Positions 25,134 through 33,287 of a stretch of DNA of 64,000 bases are shown here, in pieces. This DNA is from DASRFA01 sp035651755 (GTDB lineage: Bacteria > Desulfobacterota > Binatia > UBA12015), in assembly GCA_035651755.1 (NCBI GenBank), contig DASRFA010000060.1, positions 62,001 to 126,000 on the forward strand. The letters run 5' to 3'. Position numbers and translations under genes: made by a program. Below the pieces are notes generated by a model. That model did no database searches. It saw only the letters and a program-made list of their open reading frames with translations, and had not been told where the DNA came from. Numbering within the stretch: position 1 is the first letter of the stretch; the number at the start of each line of letters is the position of its first letter.

Positions 25134-25892
25134 CTACAGGCGGCCGAGGAGCCGCAGAATGCCGTCGAGGATCGTGAGCGGGTGCGGCGGACACCCCGGG
25201 ACGTACAGGTCGACGGGGATGTCGCCCGGCACGCCGTCCCGCGCCTCCGGGCTGCCCGCGAAGACGCCGCCCGAGATCGCGCACGCTCCGACCGCGATCA
25301 CGAGCTTCGGCGCGGGCACGGCCTCCCACGTCTTGCGGAGGGCGAGCTCCATGTTGCGCGTGACCGGTCCCGTGACGACGAGGCCGTCGGCGTGGCGCGG
25401 CGACGCGACGAACTGGATGCCGAAGCGCGCGAGGTCGAACACGACGTTCCCGAGCGCGTTCAGCTCCGACTCGCAGCCGTTGCACCCGCCGGCGCACACC
25501 TGCCGCAGCCGCAGCGATCGCCCGAAGAGCGATCGCATGCGGCGATCGAGCGCCTCGACCAGCGGTGCCTCGTCGCGCCGCTCGCCCGTCACCACGAGCG
25601 CGTCGGGCGAGGTGGCGGCGAGGCGATGGTCGCTCGTGTAGGCGAGCGCGCCCGTCGGACATGCCTCGGTGCACGCCGGACAGAAGACGCAGCGGCCGAG
25701 ATCGAGCGCGAGCGGATCGATCGCGAGCGCGGACGTCGGGCAGGTATCGGCGCACGCGCGGCAGCCATCGACGCACAGCGAGGGGTCGAGGACCGGCCGG
25801 CCCCGGAAGCCATCGGGGAGATCGGCGGGGGCGTGGGGGAAGCGGGTCGTCCGCTTCCCCTGGTGCCAGCGCGTCCGGATCAGGCTCGCCAT
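25134..25892 (-). CDS. Ferredoxin-HyfI (NuoB-like) fusion subunit of Ehr-type complex
   Basis: The product is 252 aa. Residues ~33-85 are a 2x[4Fe-4S] ferredoxin domain (Cys40, 44, 47, 51 and Cys68, 71, 74, 78). Residues ~100-252 are a NuoB/HycG-like small subunit with all four ligands of the proximal cluster (Cys137 and Cys140 in CNGC, Cys204 in GACAISGG, Cys234 in PGCPPHP). In Hyf/Hyc complexes these are two separate proteins (HyfH and HyfI). The electron path is therefore intact even though the large subunit has no [NiFe] site. GGAGG precedes the ATG at 25892, 10 nt after the large-subunit stop. Last gene of the operon. Confidence 0.9.
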   Translation of the reverse strand: MASLIRTRWHQGKRTTRFPHAPADLPDGFRGRPVLDPSLCVDGCRACADTCPTSALAIDPLALDLGRCVFCPACTEACPTGALAYTSDHRLAATSPDALVVTGERRDEAPLVEALDRRMRSLFGRSLRLRQVCAGGCNGCESELNALGNVVFDLARFGIQFVASPRHADGLVVTGPVTRNMELALRKTWEAVPAPKLVIAVGACAISGGVFAGSPEARDGVPGDIPVDLYVPGCPPHPLTILDGILRLLGRL

Positions 25893-25902
25893 CGCGCCTC
25901 CG

Positions 25903-27435
25903 TCACCGGTCGTGCCCCGCGTAGGAGAGGTTGAAGCTCTTGTTGGCGAGCGGGAAGTCCGAGATCTGGCGATCGCGCATCGCGAGCGCGAGGCCGAGCC
26001 AGTTGTGGAGCGAGGGGTCGGAGATGCGAAGCGCGCGGAGCTCGCCGCCGCCGTCCGTCACCGCGACGTGAGCGATCTCGCCGCGCCAGCCCTCGACGAG
26101 CGAGACGACGATCGCGTCCGGTGCCGGCTCGCCGACCGCCACCGCGAGCCGGCCGCCGGGCAGGCGCTCGATCTCCTCGCGCACGAACGCGATCGAGCGC
26201 CGCGCCTCGACGCGCCGGATCATCGCGCGCGCGAGCACGTCGCCGCCTTCGAAGTGCGCCATCGGGATGTGCGCGAAGCAGTAGTAGCCGGACGGGTGAT
26301 CGACCCGGACGTCGCGCCGGCACCCGCTCGCACGCGCCGCCGGTCCGACGAGCCCGAGGCGCTGCGCGAGTTCGTGCGAGAGGGGCGCCGCCTGCTCGAA
26401 GCGCGACATCACGGACGACTCGCCGAAGACGAGATCGGCCACCTCGTCGAGATCGCGGCCCGCCGCCGCAACGCGCGCGGCGAACGCGGCTGCGCGCTCG
26501 CCCGCGACGTCGAAGCGCACGCCGCCCGGCACGATCAGCCCGCGGCCGAAGCGGTTGCCGGACAGCTCGAGCAGGAGGTTCAGGAAATCGCCGCGCAGCC
26601 GGCCGAGGTACGCGGCGCCGGGCAGATACCCGACGTCGCCGCACAGCGCACCGAGGTCGCCGACGTGGTTCGCGATGCGCTCGAGCTCGAGCGCGACGGC
26701 GCGCAGCGCCTGCGCCCGCGGAGGCACGTCGCACCCGGCGAGCGCTTCCAGCGCCTGGCAGTACGCGGCCGCATGGCCGATCGCGGCGTCGCCCGCGATC
26801 GACTCCACCATCGCGAGGCGGCGCGCCGGCGTGCCGTCGAGGAGCATCCGCTCGACGCCGCGGTGCTGGTAGCCGAGCTGGATCTCGAGGTGGAGCACCG
26901 TTTCGCCGGCGCACTGGAAGCGGAAGTGTCCGGGTTCGATGATCCCGGCGTGAACCGGCCCGACCGCCACCTCGTGCACTCCCAGGCCGGACACGGCGAA
27001 GAAAGGGTGCGCGTCGGGCGCCCCCGGCGTCTCGAGGTCGGTGTGCCGGACGAGCGGCTTCGGCCACGGGTGGCCCTCGGGCCGCACGCCGAAGGTCTCG
27101 AAGATCTCGCGCTCGAACGCCTGGGCCGCGGGAAGGAGTGCCGTCAAGCATGGATGAGACGCGTGCCGCGCGACGCGCGACCGGAAGGCCACGAGCCGGC
27201 CGGCCGCGTCGAAGGCGACGACGGCGAGGAGCTCGAGGTCCTGCGAGGCCGCCGGCCACGCCCAGACGCCGACCAGCCGCCCGCCGTCGCGCGCGGCGTC
27301 GAGCACGGCGTCGCGCCAGCGGTCCGCGGCGAGCACCGGGAGCTCGGCGAGCGGCCACGGGCGGCCCACGCGCCCCGCGGCGCCGGCGCTGTCGCGCGTT
27401 TCTCCGGCGATCGGCGGCGCGCCCACCGCCATCAT
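25903..27435 (-). CDS. HyfG/NuoCD-like large subunit without [NiFe] cysteines (Ehr-type)
   Basis: The product is 510 aa. Residues ~25-135 are NuoC-like (EREIFETFGVRPEGHPWPKP) and the rest NuoD/HycE-like (GPVHAGIIEPGHFRFQ, LGYQHRGVERML). Where [NiFe] enzymes have the first ligand motif RxCGICxxxH, this protein has ESIAGDAAIGHAAAY (~211-225); where they have DPCxxC near the C-terminus, it has SDFPLANKSFNLSYAGHDR. Both cysteine pairs are missing, so it cannot bind the NiFe centre. The fold and the proximal-cluster partner are retained, as in energy-converting hydrogenase-related (Ehr) complexes. The ATG at 27435 overlaps the previous stop as ATGA. Confidence 0.9.
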   Translation of the reverse strand: MMAVGAPPIAGETRDSAGAAGRVGRPWPLAELPVLAADRWRDAVLDAARDGGRLVGVWAWPAASQDLELLAVVAFDAAGRLVAFRSRVARHASHPCLTALLPAAQAFEREIFETFGVRPEGHPWPKPLVRHTDLETPGAPDAHPFFAVSGLGVHEVAVGPVHAGIIEPGHFRFQCAGETVLHLEIQLGYQHRGVERMLLDGTPARRLAMVESIAGDAAIGHAAAYCQALEALAGCDVPPRAQALRAVALELERIANHVGDLGALCGDVGYLPGAAYLGRLRGDFLNLLLELSGNRFGRGLIVPGGVRFDVAGERAAAFAARVAAAGRDLDEVADLVFGESSVMSRFEQAAPLSHELAQRLGLVGPAARASGCRRDVRVDHPSGYYCFAHIPMAHFEGGDVLARAMIRRVEARRSIAFVREEIERLPGGRLAVAVGEPAPDAIVVSLVEGWRGEIAHVAVTDGGGELRALRISDPSLHNWLGLALAMRDRQISDFPLANKSFNLSYAGHDR

Positions 27436-28895
27436 CCCCCGAGCGCCGCAGCGGCGCGGCGCAGGAGCCCGTCGAGCGCGGGCGGGACCCAGATCCCGAG
27501 CGCGACCACCACCGCGGCGAGCGCCGCCGGCGACGCGAGCGTGAGGAGCGGCTCGGCGCGCTCCGGCGCGTGGTCGACGGCCGCAGCGGCGGCCTCGTCC
27601 CCGTCGCCCGCGAGCATCGGCAGCAGCGTTCCCGCGATCCCGATGAATGCGATCCCGAGCAGGACCGCGAACGCGACGCCGACCCACGGTGCGGACCCGC
27701 GCATCGCGCCGAAGAAGATCGCAAGCTCGCTCACGAACGGCCCGAACGGCGGCGAGCCGCCGATGGCGAACGCGCCCACCGCGAGCAGCACACCCGTGAC
27801 GGGAAGGCGGCGGCGCGCGCCGCGCACGTCCGCGGCGACCGTGCTGCCGTAGGCGCGCAGCAGGTTTCCCGCGAGGAGGAAGAGCGCCGCCTTCACGAGC
27901 GAGTGGTTGACGACGTGCAGCAGCGCGCCGTAGGTCGCTCCGCCGGCGACGCCGAGCCCAACCGCGATCACGCCCATGTTCTCGACCGAGGAGTAGGCGA
28001 GGAGGCGCTTGTAGTCGCGCTGCCCGAGCAGGAACGCGGCGCCGACCAGAAGCGACGCGAGGCCGAGGACCAGCAGCAACCGCTGCGCGAACGCCGCTTC
28101 GTGCGCCGCGACGCACACCGCGAGGAAGCGCAGCACGCCGAGGAGCGCGCAGTTCAGGAGCGCGCCCGAGAGCAGCGCGGACACCGGCGACGGTGCCTGG
28201 CTGTGCGCGTCGGGAAGCCACGTGTGGAGCGGCGCGAGCCCGATCTTCGTCCCGTAGCCGACGAGCACGAGGACGAACGCGGCCCGCAGCCAGCGCGCGT
28301 CGAGCGACGGCGCGATCGCGAGCAGGTCGTCGAAGCCGAGGCCGGGCGAGGTGCCCTGCGCGGTCGTCGCCGCCATGCCGAGAAAGAAGGTCCCGAGGAG
28401 CGCGAGCGCGATCCCGACCGAGCAGATCAGGAGGTACTTCCAGGCGGCCTCGAGCGATCCCGGCCGGCGGTAGAAGTAGATGAGCGGCGCGCTCGCGAGC
28501 GTGGTCGCCTCGATCGCCGCCCACAGGAGCGCCAGGTTCCGGCTCGCCGCGACGAAGGACATCGCGGCGAGGAACGCGAGCAGGCACGGCACGAAGCGCT
28601 CGCGCGCCGCCGCCTCGTCGTGAGTCCCGTGCAGCAGGTAGGAAACGCTGTAGAGCGACGCCGCGAGGAAGAGCACGGACACGAGCGAGAGGACGAGGAG
28701 GCCGAGCGCGTCCAGCGCGAGCACCGCCCCCGCGGCGCCGGCCGCGCCCGCGCGCCACAGGACGGCGACCGCGCCCAGATGCGCGACCGCGATCCCGACC
28801 AGGAGCGCGAGCTGCACTCGCACGCTTCGCATCCGCCACGCGGCCGCGGCGCCCAGGGCCGGAAGCGCGAGAACGACGGCGAGCGGCGCGCTCAT
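27432..28895 (-). CDS. HyfF-like proton-pumping antiporter subunit (NuoN/M type)
   Basis: The product is 487 aa, ~14 hydrophobic helices. Conserved antiporter-type features are visible: LPDAHSQAPSPVSALLSG (helix 7-8 with broken helix), YSSVENMGVIAVGLG and HVVNHSLVKAALFLLAGNL, with the functional Lys and His residues in place; LAPLHTWLPDAHS is diagnostic. It would translocate protons or sodium, driven by electron transfer in the peripheral arm. It starts at 28895 with an ATGA overlap to the hyfE-like gene and ends in an ATGA overlap with the large subunit. Confidence 0.9.
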   Translation of the reverse strand: MSAPLAVVLALPALGAAAAWRMRSVRVQLALLVGIAVAHLGAVAVLWRAGAAGAAGAVLALDALGLLVLSLVSVLFLAASLYSVSYLLHGTHDEAAARERFVPCLLAFLAAMSFVAASRNLALLWAAIEATTLASAPLIYFYRRPGSLEAAWKYLLICSVGIALALLGTFFLGMAATTAQGTSPGLGFDDLLAIAPSLDARWLRAAFVLVLVGYGTKIGLAPLHTWLPDAHSQAPSPVSALLSGALLNCALLGVLRFLAVCVAAHEAAFAQRLLLVLGLASLLVGAAFLLGQRDYKRLLAYSSVENMGVIAVGLGVAGGATYGALLHVVNHSLVKAALFLLAGNLLRAYGSTVAADVRGARRRLPVTGVLLAVGAFAIGGSPPFGPFVSELAIFFGAMRGSAPWVGVAFAVLLGIAFIGIAGTLLPMLAGDGDEAAAAAVDHAPERAEPLLTLASPAALAAVVVALGIWVPPALDGLLRRAAAALGG

Positions 28896-29548
28896 TCGCG
28901 CAGGCTCGCGAGCGCCGTCGTGTCGATGTGGTCGAACGCCTGGCTGATGTGGTTGATCGCGATCCCCATCACGAACACGCCGACCAGGACGTCGAGCAGC
29001 ACGCTCAGCTCGACGGCGATCGGCTGGTGAGAGGCGAGCCCCAGCCCGAACACGAAGACGCCGTTCTCGAGCACCAGGTATCCGACGACCTGCGTGACGG
29101 CCTGCCGGCGCGCCACCACGAGGAGGAAGCCGAGCAGCACGTTCGCGACCGCGACCGGCACGAGGAGGCGCGAGGGCAGCCGGAACGGCGGGACCATCTG
29201 GCCGGCGATCCAGAAGGCGAGCGCCACCAACGCGGCCGCGCCGAGGATCGAGATATGGAGGCTCGCCATCGGCTCCACCTCGCGCCGCACGCCGGCCGCG
29301 CGGATGGAGCGCAAGAGGAGGGCCGGGATGGCGACCGCCTTGATCGCGAGTGCGCCGAACGCGAGCACCAGCACGTGGGGCGAGGGAGGCGCGAGCCCGT
29401 CTCGCCACTCGAGCGCCAGCGGCAGCGCCGCAAGGATGAAACCCTGGAGTGCGCTCGCGCGGACGCACGCCGCCAGGCGGCTCGTCGCGACCGCGTAGAG
29501 CGCCGTCACGGTGAGCGCGGCCAGGAGGAAGTCCGCGGCACCGCTCAT
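28892..29548 (-). CDS. HyfE-like membrane subunit (NuoK-related)
   Basis: The product is 218 aa with about seven hydrophobic helices. The second half has NuoK-like features (GYLVLENGVFVFGLGLA, with the membrane Glu), and the end (GVFVMGIAINHISQAFDHIDTTALASLRE) matches HyfE, whose C-terminal lateral helix contacts the antiporter subunits. Its role is in coupling electron transfer to ion pumping. ATGA overlaps join it to the genes on both sides. Confidence 0.88.
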   Translation of the reverse strand: MSGAADFLLAALTVTALYAVATSRLAACVRASALQGFILAALPLALEWRDGLAPPSPHVLVLAFGALAIKAVAIPALLLRSIRAAGVRREVEPMASLHISILGAAALVALAFWIAGQMVPPFRLPSRLLVPVAVANVLLGFLLVVARRQAVTQVVGYLVLENGVFVFGLGLASHQPIAVELSVLLDVLVGVFVMGIAINHISQAFDHIDTTALASLRE

Positions 29549-30456
29549 GCCGCACCCCGGAGCACGAGCTCCGCCGCGAGGGCCACCCCGGCGAGCGCCG
29601 CCGAGCCGATGAGGTATTGCTTGACGCGCGGCAGGCGCAGCCGCGCCATCGCCGACTCGACGAGCCCGATCGCGACCGCGACCGCGATCATGCCTCCGGC
29701 GAGCGCGATCGGCTGCCGCGCCGCCGCCGGCCAGACGAGGCCGACCAGGAGCGCCGACGTGACGGCGAGCTTCATCGCGGCGCCGTACTCGACGAAGGCG
29801 AGGTCGGGACCGGAATGGTCGAGCGCCATGACCTCGTGCACCATCGTGAGCTCGAGGTGCGTGGTCGGGTCGTCGATCGGGATGCGCGCGTTCTCGGCGA
29901 GCAGGACGGCGGCGAGCGCGGCCGCCGCGAGCCACAGAGCGGGGTTACCGCCGCCGGCGTCGAGCCCGGCGAAGATCGCGGACAGCGAGAGCTCGCCGGT
30001 CGCGACCACGAGCGTCACGAGGACGAGGAAGACCGCCACCTCGCCGAGCGATCCGATCGCGGCCTCGCGGCTCGCACCCATGCCCTCGAAGCTGCTGCCG
30101 GTGTCGAGCGCCGCGGACATCATGGCGAATCGCCCGAGGCCGAGGAGGTAGGCGAAGAGCACCAGATCGCCCTCGAACGCGAGCAACGCCGCGCCGGCCC
30201 CGAGCGGCAGCAGGCAGCCGGCCGCGGCGGTCGCGGCCAGCGCGACGATCGGTCCGGCGCGGAACACCCACGTGGTCGTCCCGCTGTAGACCGGCGTCTT
30301 CCGGAGAAGTCGCGCGAGATCGCGGTATCCCTGGAGGAGCGGAGCACCGGCCCGCCCCGCGGCGATCGCCTTGACGCGCACCACGATGCCGAGGAGCAGC
30401 GGCGGAAGCGCGAGCAGCAGCAGGGCGGCCCACGTGCAGGCGACGGCGGTCCTCAC
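29545..30456 (-). CDS. HyfC-like membrane anchor subunit (NuoH type)
   Basis: The product is 303 aa with ~8 hydrophobic helices. NuoH/HycD-type motifs are present: GRAGAPLLQGYRDLARLLRK near the N-terminus, and the charged loop ENARIPIDDPTTHLELTMVHE that contacts the peripheral arm and contains several conserved carboxylates. It anchors the NuoB/NuoD-like subunits and starts the ion pathway. The GTG start at 30456 overlaps the hyfB-like stop as GTGA. Confidence 0.92.
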   Translation of the reverse strand: MRTAVACTWAALLLLALPPLLLGIVVRVKAIAAGRAGAPLLQGYRDLARLLRKTPVYSGTTTWVFRAGPIVALAATAAAGCLLPLGAGAALLAFEGDLVLFAYLLGLGRFAMMSAALDTGSSFEGMGASREAAIGSLGEVAVFLVLVTLVVATGELSLSAIFAGLDAGGGNPALWLAAAALAAVLLAENARIPIDDPTTHLELTMVHEVMALDHSGPDLAFVEYGAAMKLAVTSALLVGLVWPAAARQPIALAGGMIAVAVAIGLVESAMARLRLPRVKQYLIGSAALAGVALAAELVLRGAA

Positions 30457-32426
30457 GCCCGCACCTGCCAGACCAGGAGCGCGATCAGCGTGAGGAGCAC
30501 GTACAGGAGGTAGAGCTGGACGGGACCGCGCTGCAGCGCGCGCAGGCGCTCGAAGGGCGCCGTCAGCGCGCGCGCCGCGCGAGCGATCGCGGCGGCGCCG
30601 GGGTCCGTCACCGCGGCGTCGAGCTCGGCGCGCTCCGGGAAGATGCCGGTGACGGGACGCCGCCGTACGCGCACGGAAAGGAGCGGAAGGAACGGCTCGA
30701 GCGCGGGCTCGGCGAACGAGGTCGCGGTGTACTGCATGCGGGGGGTGGGCGCGGCGTAACCGCAATCCCAGGTGACCGCGCGCGCGACCGCGCGCCTGCG
30801 CAGGAGGAGTGCGCGCCCGGCGAAGAGCAGAGCCGCCGCGGCGACGAGCCACGCGACGACGCGAGAGACTGCCGCCAGAGAGGCCGCGGCGGGCGCGAGG
30901 CCCGTGGCATCGGAGCCCGCGAGCTCGAGCGCCGGGGCAGCGACGATCCGGAGCGCGAGCCCCGGCGCGACGCCGATCGCGGCGCACGCGACCGCGGCGA
31001 GCGCCATCGCCGCGATCATCGGCGGTCGGCACTCGTGCGCGCGCGCGGCCTCGGGCGACCGGGGCTCGCCGAGGAACGCGACGCCGAAGAGCCGTACGAA
31101 GCAGGCGACGGCGAGGCCGCCGGCGAGCGCGAGGACCGGCACCGCGGCGATCGCCACGGCGGCGTGACCGCCGCCGAGCGCCGGACGACCGGCCGACAAG
31201 GCGCCGAAATAGATCAGCCACTCGCTCGCGAAGCCGTTCAGCGGCGGCAACGCGGAGATCGCGACGGCACCCACCAGGCAGAGCGCGCCGGTCGCCGGCA
31301 TGCGCCGGAGGAGACCCCCGAGAGCGTTCAGGTCGCGCGTGCCGGTCGCGTGCGCGACCGCGCCGGCGGCCTGGAAGAGGAGGCCCTTGAAGAGCCCGTG
31401 GTTCAGCACGTGCAGGAGGGCACCCGCGAAGCCGGCCACGGCCACGGCGGGCGCGTGCGCGGCGCGCCCGAGCATCCCGACCGCGATCCCGAGCGCGACG
31501 ATGCCCACGTTCTCGACGCTCGAGTACGCGAGGACGCGCTTGACGTCGGTCTCCGCGAGGGCGAGCGCGATGCCGGCGATCGCCGAGACGCCACCGACCG
31601 CGAGCAGCGCCATGCCGCAGGCGGCGGGCGCGGCGTCGACGAACGCGAGCGACCGGAGGAGGCCGTACACGCCCATCTTGATCATCGCGCCCGACATGAG
31701 CGCCGAGACCGGGCTCGGCGCGGCGGGGTGCGCTTCCGGCAGCCAGCCGTGCAGCGGCCACAGGCCGGCCTTGATGCCGAAGCCCGCGAGCGCCACCGCG
31801 AAGGCGGCCATGGCGGGCCGGCCCGCCAGCGGCGCCGCCGCGAACTCGGCGAAGGCGAGCCCGTCGGCATGGCGCGCGAGCGTCCCGAAGAAGACGAGCA
31901 GCAGCACCACGCTCGCGTGCGATGCGACGAGGTAGACGAAGCCCGCGCTCCGCACGCGCTCGTCGCGATCGTCGAACGTCACGAGGAAGTAGGACGCGAG
32001 GAACATCGCCTCCCACGCGACCAGGAAGGAGATCGCGTCGCGGGCGATCACGACTCCCGCCATCGCGGCGACGAGCAGCTGAAGCCACGCGGCGGCACGC
32101 GCGGCGGAGCGCGCATCCGGCTCGCCGGCGAAGTAGCCGGCCGCGTAGAGCAGCGAAAGACCACCCACCGCGAACACGCAGACGAGGAAGAACGCGGAGA
32201 GCGGATCGATCCCGAACGCGAGGGAGCCGATCGGAGCGGACCACGCGACCGTCCAGATCTCGTGCGCGCCACGCGCGAGCGCGGCGACGCCGGCCACGAC
32301 GCCGAGCGCGCACCCGAGCCCGCCTGCGATGGCGGCGAGCGCGGGCGCCGCCCGCACCGGCCGGACCACGGCCGTCGCGCACGCACCCACCGCCAGCAGC
32401 AAGAACGCGCCGACGAGGATCGTCAC
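30453..32426 (-). CDS. HyfB-like proton-pumping antiporter subunit (NuoL type)
   Basis: The product is 657 aa with ~16 hydrophobic helices. Antiporter landmarks: FLVAWEAMFLASYFLV (membrane Glu), LWPLHGWLPEAHPAAPSPVSALMSG, YSSVENVGIVALGI, and LHVLNHGLFKGLLFQAAGAV. The C-terminal CGYAAPTPRMQYTATSFAEP is the HyfB/HycC signature. It is the distal pump of the membrane arm. The GTG start at 32426 overlaps the regulator's stop as GTGA; a longer upstream frame overlapping the regulator is non-coding. Confidence 0.92.
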   Translation of the reverse strand: MTILVGAFLLLAVGACATAVVRPVRAAPALAAIAGGLGCALGVVAGVAALARGAHEIWTVAWSAPIGSLAFGIDPLSAFFLVCVFAVGGLSLLYAAGYFAGEPDARSAARAAAWLQLLVAAMAGVVIARDAISFLVAWEAMFLASYFLVTFDDRDERVRSAGFVYLVASHASVVLLLVFFGTLARHADGLAFAEFAAAPLAGRPAMAAFAVALAGFGIKAGLWPLHGWLPEAHPAAPSPVSALMSGAMIKMGVYGLLRSLAFVDAAPAACGMALLAVGGVSAIAGIALALAETDVKRVLAYSSVENVGIVALGIAVGMLGRAAHAPAVAVAGFAGALLHVLNHGLFKGLLFQAAGAVAHATGTRDLNALGGLLRRMPATGALCLVGAVAISALPPLNGFASEWLIYFGALSAGRPALGGGHAAVAIAAVPVLALAGGLAVACFVRLFGVAFLGEPRSPEAARAHECRPPMIAAMALAAVACAAIGVAPGLALRIVAAPALELAGSDATGLAPAAASLAAVSRVVAWLVAAAALLFAGRALLLRRRAVARAVTWDCGYAAPTPRMQYTATSFAEPALEPFLPLLSVRVRRRPVTGIFPERAELDAAVTDPGAAAIARAARALTAPFERLRALQRGPVQLYLLYVLLTLIALLVWQVRA

Positions 32427-33139
32427 GCCGCTCCCTTGCGCGGTCCCCGCGGCACCGGGCGGCTGCGCTCCGAGGCGGGACGGAGCTCGGCGAGGCGGCC
32501 GAGCAGCGCCTCGCGCGTCGCGCGCTTCTCGAGGAGCCGGCGAAACGGCGCGTCGCGAAGGACGAAGGCGATGCGCGCGAGGGTCTGGAGGTGCGCCTCG
32601 ACGGTCGGGCTCAGGAGAAGGAAGAGCGTGTGGACGCGCACGCCGTCGAGCGCGCCGAAGTCCACCGGGTGCTCGAGGAAGCACAGCAGAACCGTCGGCT
32701 CCTCGACGCCCAGCACGAGCGGGTTGCGCGGATGCGGCACGGCGAAGCCGCCGCCGACGGCGGTCGACGCGAGGCCCTCGCGCGTCCGCAGCATCTCGAG
32801 GAGAAGCGCCGAGTTCACGTGCCGGGGGATCCCCGGCAGCGTCACCAGCGACTCGAACACCTGGTCGCGGGTCCGGCCGCCCACCCGGTAGTAAACGCCG
32901 CCTCGGACGATCGCCTCGCCCAGGTTCGGCGGCGGAGTCTGCGGAGAAGCGCCCGCCGCCGCCGGTGGCGGCCGGAGCGGCCGGCGATGCGTCACCGCCC
33001 ACTCCTCGAGCTCCACGCGGTTGAAGCGGTACTCGTCGTGGATGCGGTAGGCCGGGAGCACGCCCTTCTGGATCCAGCGGTAGAGCGTCTTCTCCGAGAC
33101 GTCGAGCAGGCGCGCCGCCTCCCGCAGCGTGACGTTCAT
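32423..33139 (-). CDS. HTH_17 (MerR/excisionase-like) DNA-binding protein fused to PTS EIIA domain
   Basis: The product is 238 aa. Residues 1-55 are an excisionase-type winged helix (LREAARLLDVSEKTLYRWIQKGVLPAYRI). A Pro/Ala linker leads to an EIIA(Ntr/Fru)-type domain (~85-230); the phosphorylatable His is expected in GGGFAVPHPRNP (~145). Such a protein could couple PTS phosphorylation or metabolic state to transcription. It is the first gene of the Ehr-type operon and overlaps the hyfB-like start by 4 nt, so it probably regulates the operon, including itself. The ATG at 33139 abuts a direct repeat in the promoter; an upstream extension is poorly coding. Confidence 0.85.
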   Translation of the reverse strand: MNVTLREAARLLDVSEKTLYRWIQKGVLPAYRIHDEYRFNRVELEEWAVTHRRPLRPPPAAAGASPQTPPPNLGEAIVRGGVYYRVGGRTRDQVFESLVTLPGIPRHVNSALLLEMLRTREGLASTAVGGGFAVPHPRNPLVLGVEEPTVLLCFLEHPVDFGALDGVRVHTLFLLLSPTVEAHLQTLARIAFVLRDAPFRRLLEKRATREALLGRLAELRPASERSRPVPRGPRKGAA

Positions 33140-33167
33140 GTCCGTATCATTCTCAATGTGTCCGTAT
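33139..33167 (-). promoter_or_regulatory. Direct repeat in the promoter of the Ehr-type operon
   Basis: The 9-mer TGTCCGTAT occurs at 33139-33147 and 33159-33167, exactly 20 bp apart (about two helical turns), in an unusually AT-rich patch. On the minus strand it reads ATACGGACA, and the first copy runs into the regulator's start codon. Direct repeats are the binding mode known for small MerR-like/BldC-type regulators, so autoregulation by the HTH-EIIA protein is plausible but inferred. No good -10/-35 pair could be fixed. Confidence 0.5.
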
Positions 33168-33287
33168 TTGTCCAGCTCTGACTTCCACGCTCTCGCGGCG
33201 CGTCCGGGGTGCGACGCCGGGGCATGACCCCAGGCCGGCGCGCACCGCGCGCCTTGAGTCGGCGGCGGCGAAGTGCGAGGCGGAGTC

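Noticed and set aside
25836..25860. A perfect 10-bp hairpin (GGGGAAGCGG type).
   Set aside because: It lies within the N-terminal coding part of the ferredoxin-HyfI fusion and does not match the dispersed palindromes, so it is probably a codon-level coincidence.
25903..27435. Calling the large subunit a functional [NiFe] hydrogenase.
   Set aside because: Both cysteine ligand pairs are absent; the other Cys residues are scattered and not in CxxC pairs.
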